Shown here piece by piece: positions 1 to 6,946 of a DNA stretch of 15,172 nt. The notes under the pieces were generated by a model. The model saw nothing but the letters and a program-made list of their open reading frames with translations, was not told the origin of the DNA and ran no database searches. The position numbers and the translations under genes are program-made. The DNA lies in contig CBIFWO010000020.1 of the NCBI GenBank assembly GCA_966186595.1, positions 1 through 15,172 on the forward strand. The letters run 5' to 3'. Origin of the DNA: JALRBM01 sp966186595. GTDB lineage: Bacteria; Patescibacteriota; Saccharimonadia; Saccharimonadales; Saccharimonadaceae. Position 1 is the first letter of the stretch, and each line of letters opens with the position of its first letter.

Positions 1-742
1 ATTTTCTAAACGACTCCTCGATTTTCATTATTGGGTCGTACCAACCATTCTCCAGGACATATGTCTGGACTCTCTTATCAAGTCCAAAGAGCACCGCAAG
101 TCCTACAATGATAAAAATCACTGCCATTATCTTCTTGAACAGTCCATTTGGATTACTGAGCCACTTCAATTTATTAACAAAGACGCGGCCGAAGAGACTG
201 ATAAGGAGAAGAACAGACGATAGGCCCAGGGCATAAGCCAAGAGATACATAGCGCCAGTAGTAAACGACACCGGAAGGACCACTGCAACGATGAGCACAT
301 AGGTAGGACTGCAACTGTTAAAAACAGGTCCTAAAGCTGCCCCCAGCAGGATGTCTTTTGCCACGCCGCCATTTTTTTGCGACTCCGCCATCAGTCGATT
401 TGCCCCAGCCTGCCAGCCTGTTGCGATCATTAGCTTCTCCCAGACAGTCGGAAACAGGAGCGTAATACCGAAAAGAATGATAATGGCACCAGAGATAAAA
501 TTCCAGACAGCCGTCGGTACGTCAAGAAAAATGGTAGTGGCCTTAAGAAGTAGAGAGAAAACAAAAACTGAAATTGCTAGACTCAGCACAATGACAAGAG
601 GATGCTTTAGCGATGACCGTTCATGTGGGGTCGTGCCATGCAATACGCTCCCACCAACAATTACCGGCAAGAGCGGCAATATGCACGGTGCGGCAACCGT
701 TAGTACGCCTGCAATAAATGCAATAATAATAAATTCGATCAT
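1..742 (-). CDS. CcdA/DsbD-type transmembrane electron carrier (3' end cut by window edge)
   Basis: Polytopic membrane protein that most likely carries reducing equivalents from cytoplasmic thioredoxin to thiol proteins outside the membrane. The frame is open from the ATG at 742 to the window edge (247 codons, no stop), so the C-terminus is missing. Visible marks of the CcdA family are the first-helix motif AAPCILPLLP (Cys20) and the second half-site GPVFNSCSP (Cys144), the two redox cysteines expected on separate helices. Several long hydrophobic segments lie between and after them. The start overlaps the stop of the upstream thioredoxin gene by ATGA, so the two are probably translationally coupled and work as one relay. 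In this family a C-terminal thioredoxin-like domain can follow; whether one does here lies outside the window. The family call is firm. Cytochrome c maturation is unlikely to be the role, because CPR bacteria generally lack it; protein disulphide exchange is my inference. Confidence 0.85.
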   Translation of the reverse strand, partial: MIEFIIIAFIAGVLTVAAPCILPLLPVIVGGSVLHGTTPHERSSLKHPLVIVLSLAISVFVFSLLLKATTIFLDVPTAVWNFISGAIIILFGITLLFPTVWEKLMIATGWQAGANRLMAESQKNGGVAKDILLGAALGPVFNSCSPTYVLIVAVVLPVSFTTGAMYLLAYALGLSSVLLLISLFGRVFVNKLKWLSNPNGLFKKIMAVIFIIVGLAVLFGLDKRVQTYVLENGWYDPIMKIEESFRK

Positions 743-1200
743 GGTAGAAGCGCCTGCTTTACACTCTGAAATGTTGGCTCGTCATAGGCCACATAACTTC
801 CAAGCTTGTCGCCTTTCTCGTCAGTTTTGATAACTGTGGTTTGCAGTGTTACTCCATATTTAGCGCGCAATGGCTGATTTGAATCATAATCCACTTTAAA
901 GATAGTCAGACCACTTGGCAACTCAGTCGCCTTGATACTTTCATCCAGAGCCCGGCATTGTGGACACCACGGAGCATGGAAAAACAGCAATCTTGTTCCC
1001 TGAGTTGAAACGAAGCCCTCCTCCGTATACTCCACATACTTACCCTTTTCGAGGTTCGGAGAGGGAGATTGTTCTTTTGCACTTTTCGTAGCAGATTCAC
1101 CAGGGCTCCCTTTCATATTTTTCTGGGATAGAACATACACCACACCCGACGTTATAACGAGTAGTAGAAGGGCTGCAGCAAATAAAAGCTTTTTGTTCAT
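739..1200 (-). CDS. Membrane-anchored thioredoxin-fold protein
   Basis: A 153-residue thiol-disulphide exchange protein with an N-terminal hydrophobic anchor (about residues 5-24), a low-complexity Ser/Glu/Lys linker (about 30-53) and a thioredoxin domain. The active site is WCPQC at 78-82, after the typical beta strand LLFFHAP. The domain should lie outside the membrane. At the place where thioredoxins carry the cis-proline (KYGV followed by G-T-P-T), this protein reads KYGVTLQTTVI, so the proline is replaced by threonine. It sits directly upstream of, and overlaps, the CcdA gene, its likely electron donor. A GCTATAGT -10 just before the ATG suggests the pair is transcribed from its own leaderless promoter. 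The exact substrate is unknown; the adjacent two-cysteine protein (1662-2258) is one candidate. Confidence 0.85.
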   Translation of the reverse strand: MNKKLLFAAALLLLVITSGVVYVLSQKNMKGSPGESATKSAKEQSPSPNLEKGKYVEYTEEGFVSTQGTRLLFFHAPWCPQCRALDESIKATELPSGLTIFKVDYDSNQPLRAKYGVTLQTTVIKTDEKGDKLGSYVAYDEPTFQSVKQALLP

Positions 1201-1206
1201 AATTCC

Positions 1207-1214
1207 ACTATAGC
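1207..1214 (-). promoter_or_regulatory. Predicted -10 (GCTATAGT) for the thioredoxin-ccdA pair
   Basis: On the minus strand GCTATAGT ends 6 bases before the ATG at 1200, so transcription would start at or next to the start codon, with no room for a ribosome binding site. It matches the GCTATACT motif seen before other genes in this window. No good -35 is visible. Confidence 0.45.
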
Positions 1215-1232
1215 TACAACGTCGCTTCTTCG

Positions 1233-1628
1233 CTACTGGCGTTTCGTTTTTCGGGAAGTGGGCTTCTTCCTTGCCGATCGTTGTACCCCCTTCTTTTCCT
1301 TCTCGAGCGCTTTGTCACTTTGATCCTCAGCCTCGACAAGTTCATCGTCATTGATATTAAGTTCGTGCATAATCGCATCTAGCTTGATATTGATTGCAAG
1401 ATTATCACGGTTTTGTGTATTTTGAATAATAAATACCATCAGGAAGGTGACGATAGTGGTACTGGTATTAATAATGAGCTGCCATGTATCCGAAAATCCC
1501 AGTATCGGACCACTAATCCCCCATAAAATAAGTACGACGAGCGCAGTCACGAAAATCCACGGCCTTCCCAACCATGCCGAGACCGCGCTCGTAAATCGTG
1601 TAAAAATATCCTCTTTTCGTTTGGTCAT
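1233..1628 (-). CDS. Low-affinity iron permease family small membrane protein
   Basis: A 131-residue protein resembling the bacterial low-affinity iron permease family (short homologues of yeast Fet4). There are two hydrophobic segments, about residues 23-45 and 50-68. They are followed by the family's most recognisable stretch, FIIQNTQNRDNLAINIKLD, then an acidic helix and a very basic tail rich in Lys and Arg. The N-terminal FTRFTSAVSAWLGRPW is also typical. The start is supported by a strong Shine-Dalgarno, GGAGGGG, four bases before the ATG. It lies 33 bases downstream of the two-cysteine protein gene and is probably in the same operon. Metal transport by the bacterial short forms is not well proven, so the name gives the family and does not establish the activity. 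Confidence 0.75.
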   Translation of the reverse strand: MTKRKEDIFTRFTSAVSAWLGRPWIFVTALVVLILWGISGPILGFSDTWQLIINTSTTIVTFLMVFIIQNTQNRDNLAINIKLDAIMHELNINDDELVEAEDQSDKALEKEKKGVQRSARKKPTSRKTKRQ

Positions 1629-1632
1629 ACTT

Positions 1633-1639
1633 CCCCTCC
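1633..1639 (-). promoter_or_regulatory. Strong ribosome binding site of the iron permease-like gene
   Basis: GGAGGGG on the minus strand, four bases before the ATG at 1628. It is one of the few strong Shine-Dalgarno sites in the window and contrasts with the leaderless starts elsewhere. Confidence 0.6.
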
Positions 1640-1661
1640 ATTAATTACTTTAGTTCTTTAG

Positions 1662-2258
1662 TTAGAAGCGCTCGATCTTACCATCAATCGTTAGTCGTAT
1701 TGCTATTGCACTCGTCATTATTTGCGATGGCGCTATCGTCCTACTAGATTGCTCCTTCGCCTCACCATATCGAACAATGAGAGTGTCCCCAATCCCAACC
1801 TTATAGTCATGGTAGCTCGGTGAACGCTGGCTATTCCACTCATCGACAGCGTTGACTGGAAAGCTAATTGTAAATGTCTTGCCGTCAGACGTCTGAAGCT
1901 CGAGATTATTTCCGTTAACGACGGCGATCTTTCCACCGATTTCTTTTATGTTTTTGTAACGGCGATCAAACGATGTATTAAAAGATCCCTCACCAATGCT
2001 TGGATAAAAATCAATAGAGGGTGGAGTGGGGCATTGGCTCTCTTCATTCCCTACACATGGCTGCATATTTGGTGCATGGTTCTTTGCCATTTTTGAGTCT
2101 GATGATTTCGTTTCATGCGTCTTTTCAGACACTTTCAATTTTTGATCAGCATTGTTTCTTGAGAAGCCCACCAGGACTATAACAATAATTAAAACCGCCA
2201 CTAGCGATGCTACGACAAATACAACTCTACTTTTTCCTATCCTATTCACTTTGATCAT
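1662..2258 (-). CDS. Membrane-anchored extracytoplasmic protein, function unknown
   Basis: I do not recognise a named family. The 198-residue protein has a basic N-terminus, one long hydrophobic segment (about residues 12-32) and a polar, probably disordered linker with exactly two cysteines, Cys68 and Cys76. A C-terminal part (about 100-198) looks beta-rich. The stretch around GGKIAVVNGNNLELQTSDG resembles the small beta-barrel repeats that describe a coefficient and a time- or salt-dependent term in DUF5666-like domains, but this is only a resemblance. With the helix as anchor, the domain should face outside, where the cysteine pair could form a disulphide. The start at 2258 overlaps the end of the kinase gene by 17 bases and has AGGAAGG just upstream. 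Encoded next to a thiol relay, it could be a substrate of that relay; this is inference. Confidence 0.65.
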   Translation of the reverse strand: MIKVNRIGKSRVVFVVASLVAVLIIVIVLVGFSRNNADQKLKVSEKTHETKSSDSKMAKNHAPNMQPCVGNEESQCPTPPSIDFYPSIGEGSFNTSFDRRYKNIKEIGGKIAVVNGNNLELQTSDGKTFTISFPVNAVDEWNSQRSPSYHDYKVGIGDTLIVRYGEAKEQSSRTIAPSQIMTSAIAIRLTIDGKIERF

Positions 2259-2808
2259 TTCCTTCCTGAGGCTCTAATTGCATAGCGCTCCATTGTTTAT
2301 CGAAACTCTTCTGCTGCTCCAGGTCCGACGCCTGGCCGTCGATCACAATAACGATTTCATTGTCATCGGGCTCTTCCAGACGCTTTGCCATTTTTTCTAC
2401 TAGATTAGGCTCGAATAGTACGTGACCCTCCGTCTCCCTACGAATCTCTGTTCGTTCTTTGGCAATATCCAGCGGCGTTTGCACCCATATGACAACTGCG
2501 GCCCCACCAGCTTCGACTACCTTATTTGCAATACTTTCACGCACATTTTTTGCGTTATGGTTAGCATCAAGTACCACAGAGGCCTGCCCGCTTTTTAGAA
2601 TTTGTAGCATTGCATACTGACTGGCATTATTTACCAGTGCTTTGTTCTCGGGAATGTAAAGCTCGGGCCTATCCTCGCCGAACATCGCAAGACGCAGTTC
2701 ATCCACCCGAAGGTAAACTGCACCAACATGGGGTGTTAACCACCTTGAAACGTAGCTTTTGCCGGAACCTAGATAGCCAAGCATCATGAACACGTAGCGT
2801 TTTTGCAC
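2242..2808 (-). CDS. P-loop ATP-binding protein, AAA_33/zeta-toxin-like small kinase
   Basis: A 188-residue single-domain P-loop protein. The Walker A motif GYLGSGKS covers residues 11-18. A hydrophobic strand ending in the acidic turn VVLDANHNAKNVR follows in the middle, and an ERTEIRRETEG lid-like segment comes after that. This arrangement is typical of the AAA_33 group of small-molecule or nucleotide kinases related to gluconate kinase and zeta toxin. The substrate cannot be read from the sequence. The start codon is GTG, preceded by a strong GAGGAG Shine-Dalgarno. There is no antitoxin-like small gene beside it, so a toxin role is not supported. It is the first gene of the minus-strand group that runs to the left edge. 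Confidence 0.75.
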   Translation of the reverse strand: MQKRYVFMMLGYLGSGKSYVSRWLTPHVGAVYLRVDELRLAMFGEDRPELYIPENKALVNNASQYAMLQILKSGQASVVLDANHNAKNVRESIANKVVEAGGAAVVIWVQTPLDIAKERTEIRRETEGHVLFEPNLVEKMAKRLEEPDDNEIVIVIDGQASDLEQQKSFDKQWSAMQLEPQEGNDQSE

Positions 2809-2811
2809 AAA

Positions 2812-2817
2812 ATCTCC
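2812..2817 (-). promoter_or_regulatory. Ribosome binding site GAGGAG before the GTG start of the kinase
   Basis: On the minus strand GAGGAG precedes the GTG at 2808 by a few bases. It decides the start in favour of GTG over the internal ATG codons seven residues later. Confidence 0.6.
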
Positions 2818-2838
2818 TCATTGAGTTCGATGAGATAA

Positions 2839-2844
2839 ATTATA
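2839..2844 (-). promoter_or_regulatory. Predicted -10 (TATAAT) for the kinase operon
   Basis: A consensus TATAAT on the minus strand, about 30 bases before the GTG start. It gives a leader of roughly 24 bases that includes the Shine-Dalgarno. It lies 10 bases from the oppositely directed -10 of the MFS gene, so the two promoters overlap. No convincing -35 is seen. Confidence 0.5.
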
Positions 2845-2851
2845 CACCCGA

Positions 2852-2860
2852 TGCTATACT
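2852..2860 (+). promoter_or_regulatory. Predicted extended -10 (TGCTATACT) for the MFS gene
   Basis: TGCTATACT ends 6 bases before the ATG at 2867, placing the transcript start at the start codon (leaderless). The TG extension may make up for the lack of a -35 at the right distance. Confidence 0.55.
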
Positions 2861-2866
2861 ACTTGC

Positions 2867-4249
2867 ATGAAACAGTTCTCGAAAGAACAGCGGTTGGTTG
2901 TCATCATCAGCATCCTCGCTTCATTTATTTCTTTTCTGGATGGATTTATTGTGAACGTGGCGCTTCCTGCCATTGCCGACGAACTCGGCGGCGGGTTGAT
3001 TTTACAGCAGTGGACAGTGAATGCTTATCTTTTGGCGCTCGGCTCATTAATGCTCGTTGCCGGGTCGCTATCGGATATTTTTGGGCGAATTAAAATTCTT
3101 TATATAGGACTAATCACCTTCGGCATTACTTCGCTTCTCTGTTCCATTGCGCCCGATGGGGTCTTTCTGGTCGTCGCACGCGCGCTGCAGGGTGCCGCCG
3201 GAGCACTGCTTGTTCCTAGCTCGCTTGCACTTATTATGTCAAGATTTGCGGGCGAAAAGCAGGCGAAAGCTATTGGGATCTGGACGGCCTGGAGCGTGGT
3301 GGCAGGTATTGCAGGCCCTCTGCTGGGGGGATTGATCGTTGACACCTCGACTTGGCGATTTATTTTTGCTATCAACATCGTCCCAATCCTTATTACACTG
3401 TGGCTCATGCGTCCCCTGAGAAATGAAAAGGAAGAGAGAGCTTCGACTAAAATTGATCGAATTGGAGCATTTCTGTGTGCTATTGGACTAGTCGGGGTTA
3501 CCTATGGCCTTATCGAGCAACCGAACCTTAGCTGGAGCCATCCCACAGTATATCTCTCCTTTTTGATCGGAGTAGTTTTTCTGAGTGTCTTTGTATGGCA
3601 CGAGAAACGCGCAATACGACCGATGCTTCCCCTGCATCTTTTTAACAATCGTAACTTCAGCGCAGGCAATATTGCGACCCTATTCGTGTATGGCGGTCTG
3701 TCTGTTTCGAGTTTTATTATTACGATTTTTCTCCAACAAGTTGGCGGGTACTCCGCCTTTATGGCCGGACTGAGCTTTTTCCCGGTGACATTTTTCATGT
3801 TCTTTCTATCGGGCTATTTCGGAGGACTGGCAGGAAAATATGGTCCGCGTAGCTTCATGACCGTGGGGCCTATTTTCGCCGGCATTGGATTTTTGTTAAT
3901 GCTCACAGCTGACGATTCCATTAATTACTGGGCCGATCTTTTACCGGGTATTATCATGTTTGGGCTGGGTCTTTCCATAACCGTCGCGCCACTTACCTCT
4001 GCCATTCTAGGATCAATCGATGCAGGCCAGTCCGGCATCGGATCGGCCGTTAACAACGCCGTGGCCCGTGTCGCGGGGTTAATCGCAGTTGCAACCATCG
4101 GCCTCGCTATTGGATCGACGACGATTACTGTCGAGACGTTTCATCGTGGATTAATTTACACCGCCGTCCTACTAATCATCGGTGGAGTAATCTCAGCTAT
4201 CGGAATCAAGAATCCTCGGCACGAGGAGACACCAAAACCGCCTCAATAA
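2867..4249 (+). CDS. MFS drug/metabolite exporter, DHA2 (14-helix) family
   Basis: A 460-residue proton-driven transporter of the major facilitator superfamily, length and motifs fitting the DHA2/EmrB-QacA drug:H+ antiporter group. Helix 1 carries FLDGFIVNVALPAIA, the DHA2-type signature. Motif A is GSLSDIFGRIKI, in the loop after the second helix. The antiporter motif C is GIAGPLLGG, in the fifth helix, followed by WRFIFAINIVP. The rest is a long series of hydrophobic helices. The likely job is export of toxic compounds or metabolites; the substrate is unknown. The start follows a leaderless-type promoter. The 3' end overlaps the convergent sortase gene by 44 bases, so no terminator lies between them. 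No regulator gene is adjacent. Confidence 0.9.
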   Translation: MKQFSKEQRLVVIISILASFISFLDGFIVNVALPAIADELGGGLILQQWTVNAYLLALGSLMLVAGSLSDIFGRIKILYIGLITFGITSLLCSIAPDGVFLVVARALQGAAGALLVPSSLALIMSRFAGEKQAKAIGIWTAWSVVAGIAGPLLGGLIVDTSTWRFIFAINIVPILITLWLMRPLRNEKEERASTKIDRIGAFLCAIGLVGVTYGLIEQPNLSWSHPTVYLSFLIGVVFLSVFVWHEKRAIRPMLPLHLFNNRNFSAGNIATLFVYGGLSVSSFIITIFLQQVGGYSAFMAGLSFFPVTFFMFFLSGYFGGLAGKYGPRSFMTVGPIFAGIGFLLMLTADDSINYWADLLPGIIMFGLGLSITVAPLTSAILGSIDAGQSGIGSAVNNAVARVAGLIAVATIGLAIGSTTITVETFHRGLIYTAVLLIIGGVISAIGIKNPRHEETPKPPQ

Positions 4250-4823
4250 CATCGCGACCATCGGCACTGCCTTGTAATGTGCAGGAATATAATGTCATTT
4301 TGGGCGTATCGCTTTTTCCCTCAATTGCCGTGGCAGTCGGCGGAACGGCATATTTTCTCCTAATTTCATATTCGTAGCGTTTGCCTTTGTAATCCACCAC
4401 CAGTCGATCATTAATTGCCAGGCGATCTATGTTATAAAAAGGCGACTTCTCCACCGTTCCTTGTGGTGTGATATCCATCACAAAGCGGTGGGCACTAAGG
4501 ATGAAGTTTCCGCCCTTTTCTGGATCTCCATTTTCGGGTTTGCGGTGCCAGGCGCCTTTCTGGAGTGCCCTACTATCACCGGTAGCAATCGCGACATCGA
4601 CATTGATCTGTGGAATATACAGACGATCACCATTCGACCCAACTGGTCTACCTAGTTTTTTGAGCGTGGCATCAGTATCGCGTCCCGCAACAATTGATGT
4701 ATTAAAGAGAGGGGAGAAGGCAGTAAAAATCAGGTAAGCTCCTATTGAAATGAGAGCGAGAGCAAAAATAATAATGAGGTTTCGACGCCAATGACTCTCT
4801 TCTTCCCGAAGCTCAAGTGCCAT
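4206..4823 (-). CDS. Sortase (membrane-anchored transpeptidase)
   Basis: A 205-residue sortase with an N-terminal cytoplasmic stretch, one transmembrane segment (about residues 16-36) and an external catalytic domain. The three catalytic residues are visible: His112 in LSAHR, Cys181 in TLYSC and Arg190 in SADGRD. The substrate-domain opening RLYIPQINVDVAI is also typical. Sortases cleave an LPXTG-like signal and link the protein to the wall or to pilin subunits. No protein with a sorting signal is encoded in the window, so the substrate is elsewhere. The ATG overlaps the NUDIX stop by one base (TAATG), making this the last gene of the tsaE-tsaB-rny-NUDIX group. The class is not certain; LYSC in place of the usual TLxTC leaves class D or E as options. 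Confidence 0.88.
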   Translation of the reverse strand: MALELREEESHWRRNLIIIFALALISIGAYLIFTAFSPLFNTSIVAGRDTDATLKKLGRPVGSNGDRLYIPQINVDVAIATGDSRALQKGAWHRKPENGDPEKGGNFILSAHRFVMDITPQGTVEKSPFYNIDRLAINDRLVVDYKGKRYEYEIRRKYAVPPTATAIEGKSDTPKMTLYSCTLQGSADGRDVIEAVLVSPRAEDS

Positions 4824-5305
4824 TATTCTATTCCCTCTTTGTCTTGATCAAATGCCTGTTCGACATACCCATCCTGATTATGCGCCCAATTTTGAATAAC
4901 TTTGGCATAGCGACGATCGCTCGACAACACTTGATCCTTAGAAACGAATGTAAATTCATCAAGTTCGGATTTCTGTAGTTTGATTTGATCTGTCGGCAGC
5001 GGGGCCTTGAAAACAAATTGATAGGTCTGCGCAGAACCACTCATACGATCGACGACAAGTACAAATGTCAGCTCATCGGGATTAAGTGTTACCCCGACCT
5101 CCTCGCGCGTCTCGCGCACCGCTGCCTGCCGAGGAGTCTCATCGGCTTCAATAATCCCACCTGGTAGCGCCCAGTATTCTTTGTAATTTGCTTTAACAAT
5201 CAGAAGTTCGCCCGCTTCATTTTCAAGCAAGACGGCACTGCTCGACATGCGCTTTGGCTGCGCATCCATCCAATTTTTACGCCGTCCCGCCCAGAAGAAT
5301 CGCAT
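4823..5305 (-). CDS. NUDIX hydrolase
   Basis: A 160-residue pyrophosphohydrolase of the NUDIX superfamily. The Nudix box runs from GIIEADE to REEVGV and fits G-x5-E-x7-RE-U-x-EE-x-G-U, with one change: the hydrophobic U after RE is Thr. The catalytic glutamates of REEVG are intact. A WALPGG strand leads into the box, as in MutT-like enzymes. The substrate cannot be named; such enzymes clear oxidised or excess nucleoside diphosphate derivatives. The N-terminal 17 residues are basic and aromatic and the start could be a later Met (MDAQ or MSSS). I keep the first ATG because it lies 2 bases after the rny stop, which suggests coupling. Confidence 0.85.
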   Translation of the reverse strand: MRFFWAGRRKNWMDAQPKRMSSSAVLLENEAGELLIVKANYKEYWALPGGIIEADETPRQAAVRETREEVGVTLNPDELTFVLVVDRMSGSAQTYQFVFKAPLPTDQIKLQKSELDEFTFVSKDQVLSSDRRYAKVIQNWAHNQDGYVEQAFDQDKEGIE

Positions 5306-5307
5306 GC

Positions 5308-6798
5308 CTATTTAGCAAACTCAATCGCACGTGTTTCGCGAATTACGTTAACTTTGATCGTACCAGGATATTGCATTGTGCTTTCAATCTTAGTTGCAAT
5401 ATCTCGCGCCAGTTTGATCGCACTCAGGTCATCCACTACCTTCGGGCTGACAATCACACGGATTTCGCGACCGGCACTGATTGCATACGCCTTGTCGATT
5501 CCCTGGAAGCTCGTCGCGATATTTTCAAGGTCACGCATACGCTCGACAAAGTTTTCAGCACTAATGTTTCGAGCCCCCGGACGAGCAGCCGAGAGCGCAT
5601 CACAAACACGAACCACCAACGCTTCCGGCGTCGTGGCTTCGATATCGTCATGGTGTGCTTCAATCGCATGAACAATCCGCTCGTCCATGCCATTTTTACG
5701 TGCAATTTCGGCCCCGATATGATGATGCTTGCCTTCAACCTTGTGTGTGACCGCTTTGCCAATATCATGGAGGAGTGTCGCAATCTTGGTTATGCGAACA
5801 TCGGCACCAATTTCCTCAGCAATGAGCCCAGCCATATGCGCCATCTCAACACTGTGCAACAGCACGTTTTGGCCATAGCTGGTGCGGAATTTTAGCTCAC
5901 CAAGTAGACGCAGCATTTCTTTTGGAATCCCTGCGACGCCGGTTTCACGTGCGGCATCCTCGCCAGCGCGAATGATTTCTTTTTCGATCTGTTTTTCGGC
6001 TTTTGCCACCACTTCTTCGATGCGGCCCGGGTGGATTCGACCATCCTTCATGAGCATTTCGACCGCCAGGCGCGCTACCTGGCGACGGATTGGATCAAAA
6101 CTGGATAGTACAATCATACCCGGCGTGTCATCTACGAGAATATCCACACCAGTTGCTCGTTGCAGTGCCTGAATATTGCGCCCTTCTTTGCCGATAATGC
6201 GACCTTTCATTTCATCGTCAGTCAGCTTGATCGCAGTCACTGTACGCTCCGCTGTCACCTCGCTAGCCATGCGTTCCATCGCGCTCACCAAGATAGTTTG
6301 GGCACGCTCCTCGGCATCATCCATCGCATCTTTTTGCAGTTTTGCCACCAATCCTACGAGGTCGTTTTTGACATCGTGTTCGGTCATCTGCATCAGTTTG
6401 TCTTTTGCTTCGGCCTTTTTTAAGCCTGCAATTTTCTCAAGTTTTTCCTGCTGGCGAACGCGGATTTCGCGAATTTCCTGCTTTAATCCTTCGACTTCAT
6501 CCTCATGCTTGCGAAGTTTTTCCGCCCGCTTATCAAGCTCGTCCAATTTGGTGACAAGGGCCGCTTCACGATCAGCGAGGCGCGTCTCGGTTTTTTTCCA
6601 TTCTTTACGACGTTCGTTATCTAGTTCGAGCGCCTCATCCTTTGCTTTTAGGACTATATCGCTGGCCTTTCGATGGGCGGCAGCCACCTCTTTTTCGGCT
6701 TTGTTTTTTCCCTCAAGAGTACGGCGCTTTTCGTAAACGACCGTTCCTCCCACGCCAAAGATAACCCCGAGCGCTGCGGCAACTAAACCTTCTATCAT
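5308..6798 (-). CDS. rny: Ribonuclease Y
   Basis: A 496-residue membrane-bound endoribonuclease that starts mRNA decay, near the usual ~520 residues. The order of parts is complete: an N-terminal transmembrane helix (about 3-21), a long charged coiled coil (about 28-135), a KH RNA-binding domain with GRIIGKEGRN near residue 199, and an HD phosphohydrolase domain with LLHDIGK (His344-Asp345) and KHHHIGAE for metal binding. The C-terminal region ends in the conserved PGTIKVNVIRETRA. The start has an AAGGA Shine-Dalgarno 6 bases upstream. The gene is followed closely by the NUDIX and sortase genes and preceded by a leader of about 110 bases, unusual in this compact window, which may regulate it. 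Confidence 0.96.
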   Translation of the reverse strand: MIEGLVAAALGVIFGVGGTVVYEKRRTLEGKNKAEKEVAAAHRKASDIVLKAKDEALELDNERRKEWKKTETRLADREAALVTKLDELDKRAEKLRKHEDEVEGLKQEIREIRVRQQEKLEKIAGLKKAEAKDKLMQMTEHDVKNDLVGLVAKLQKDAMDDAEERAQTILVSAMERMASEVTAERTVTAIKLTDDEMKGRIIGKEGRNIQALQRATGVDILVDDTPGMIVLSSFDPIRRQVARLAVEMLMKDGRIHPGRIEEVVAKAEKQIEKEIIRAGEDAARETGVAGIPKEMLRLLGELKFRTSYGQNVLLHSVEMAHMAGLIAEEIGADVRITKIATLLHDIGKAVTHKVEGKHHHIGAEIARKNGMDERIVHAIEAHHDDIEATTPEALVVRVCDALSAARPGARNISAENFVERMRDLENIATSFQGIDKAYAISAGREIRVIVSPKVVDDLSAIKLARDIATKIESTMQYPGTIKVNVIRETRAIEFAK

Positions 6799-6946
6799 AG
6801 ATCATCCTTTCTCCATGGCGCCCTTTTGGAGGTTCACCGTTCACATCATCAAGACGAGCGGGCAGCGCATAGGAAATTTCAAAAGTTTCATCAGTGTCTT
6901 AATAGACTAATTTTATTGTAGCGCTTTTTACGTCGTTACAGCAAGC
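6799..6946 (-). promoter_or_regulatory. rny 5' leader and promoter region
   Basis: The 148 bases between tsaB and rny carry no long ORF. On the minus strand a TACAAT -10 (6915-6920) follows a TTGCTG -35-like hexamer (6939-6944) at 18 bases, predicting a transcript start near 6908 and a leader of about 110 bases. The leader holds a 16-codon open frame (6841-6891, MKLLKFPMRCPLVLMM), a perfect GTCT/AGAC tetraloop hairpin near its 5' end, and a CCTCC that could pair with GGAG just before the rny ribosome binding site. The promoter call is moderate; any regulatory role is a guess. Confidence 0.4.

Noticed and set aside
2242..2808. Zeta-type toxin of a toxin-antitoxin pair
   Set aside because: There is no small antitoxin gene beside it, and the AAA_33 group is mostly ordinary kinases.
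2821..2826. TTGAGT as a -35 for the MFS gene
   Set aside because: The spacing to TATACT is 28 bases, too long. The same hexamer before the PRC-barrel gene is at 17 bases and is accepted there.
5254..5895. A 213-residue open frame on the plus strand
   Set aside because: It is antisense to the NUDIX gene start and the 3' part of rny, has no family resemblance, and lacks a ribosome site. The minus-strand products are unmistakable.
6176..6736. A 186-residue plus-strand open frame very rich in Ser, Arg and Phe
   Set aside because: It is the antisense of the rny coiled coil (Lys/Glu codons read backward give Phe and Ser/Leu), a usual artefact of such regions.
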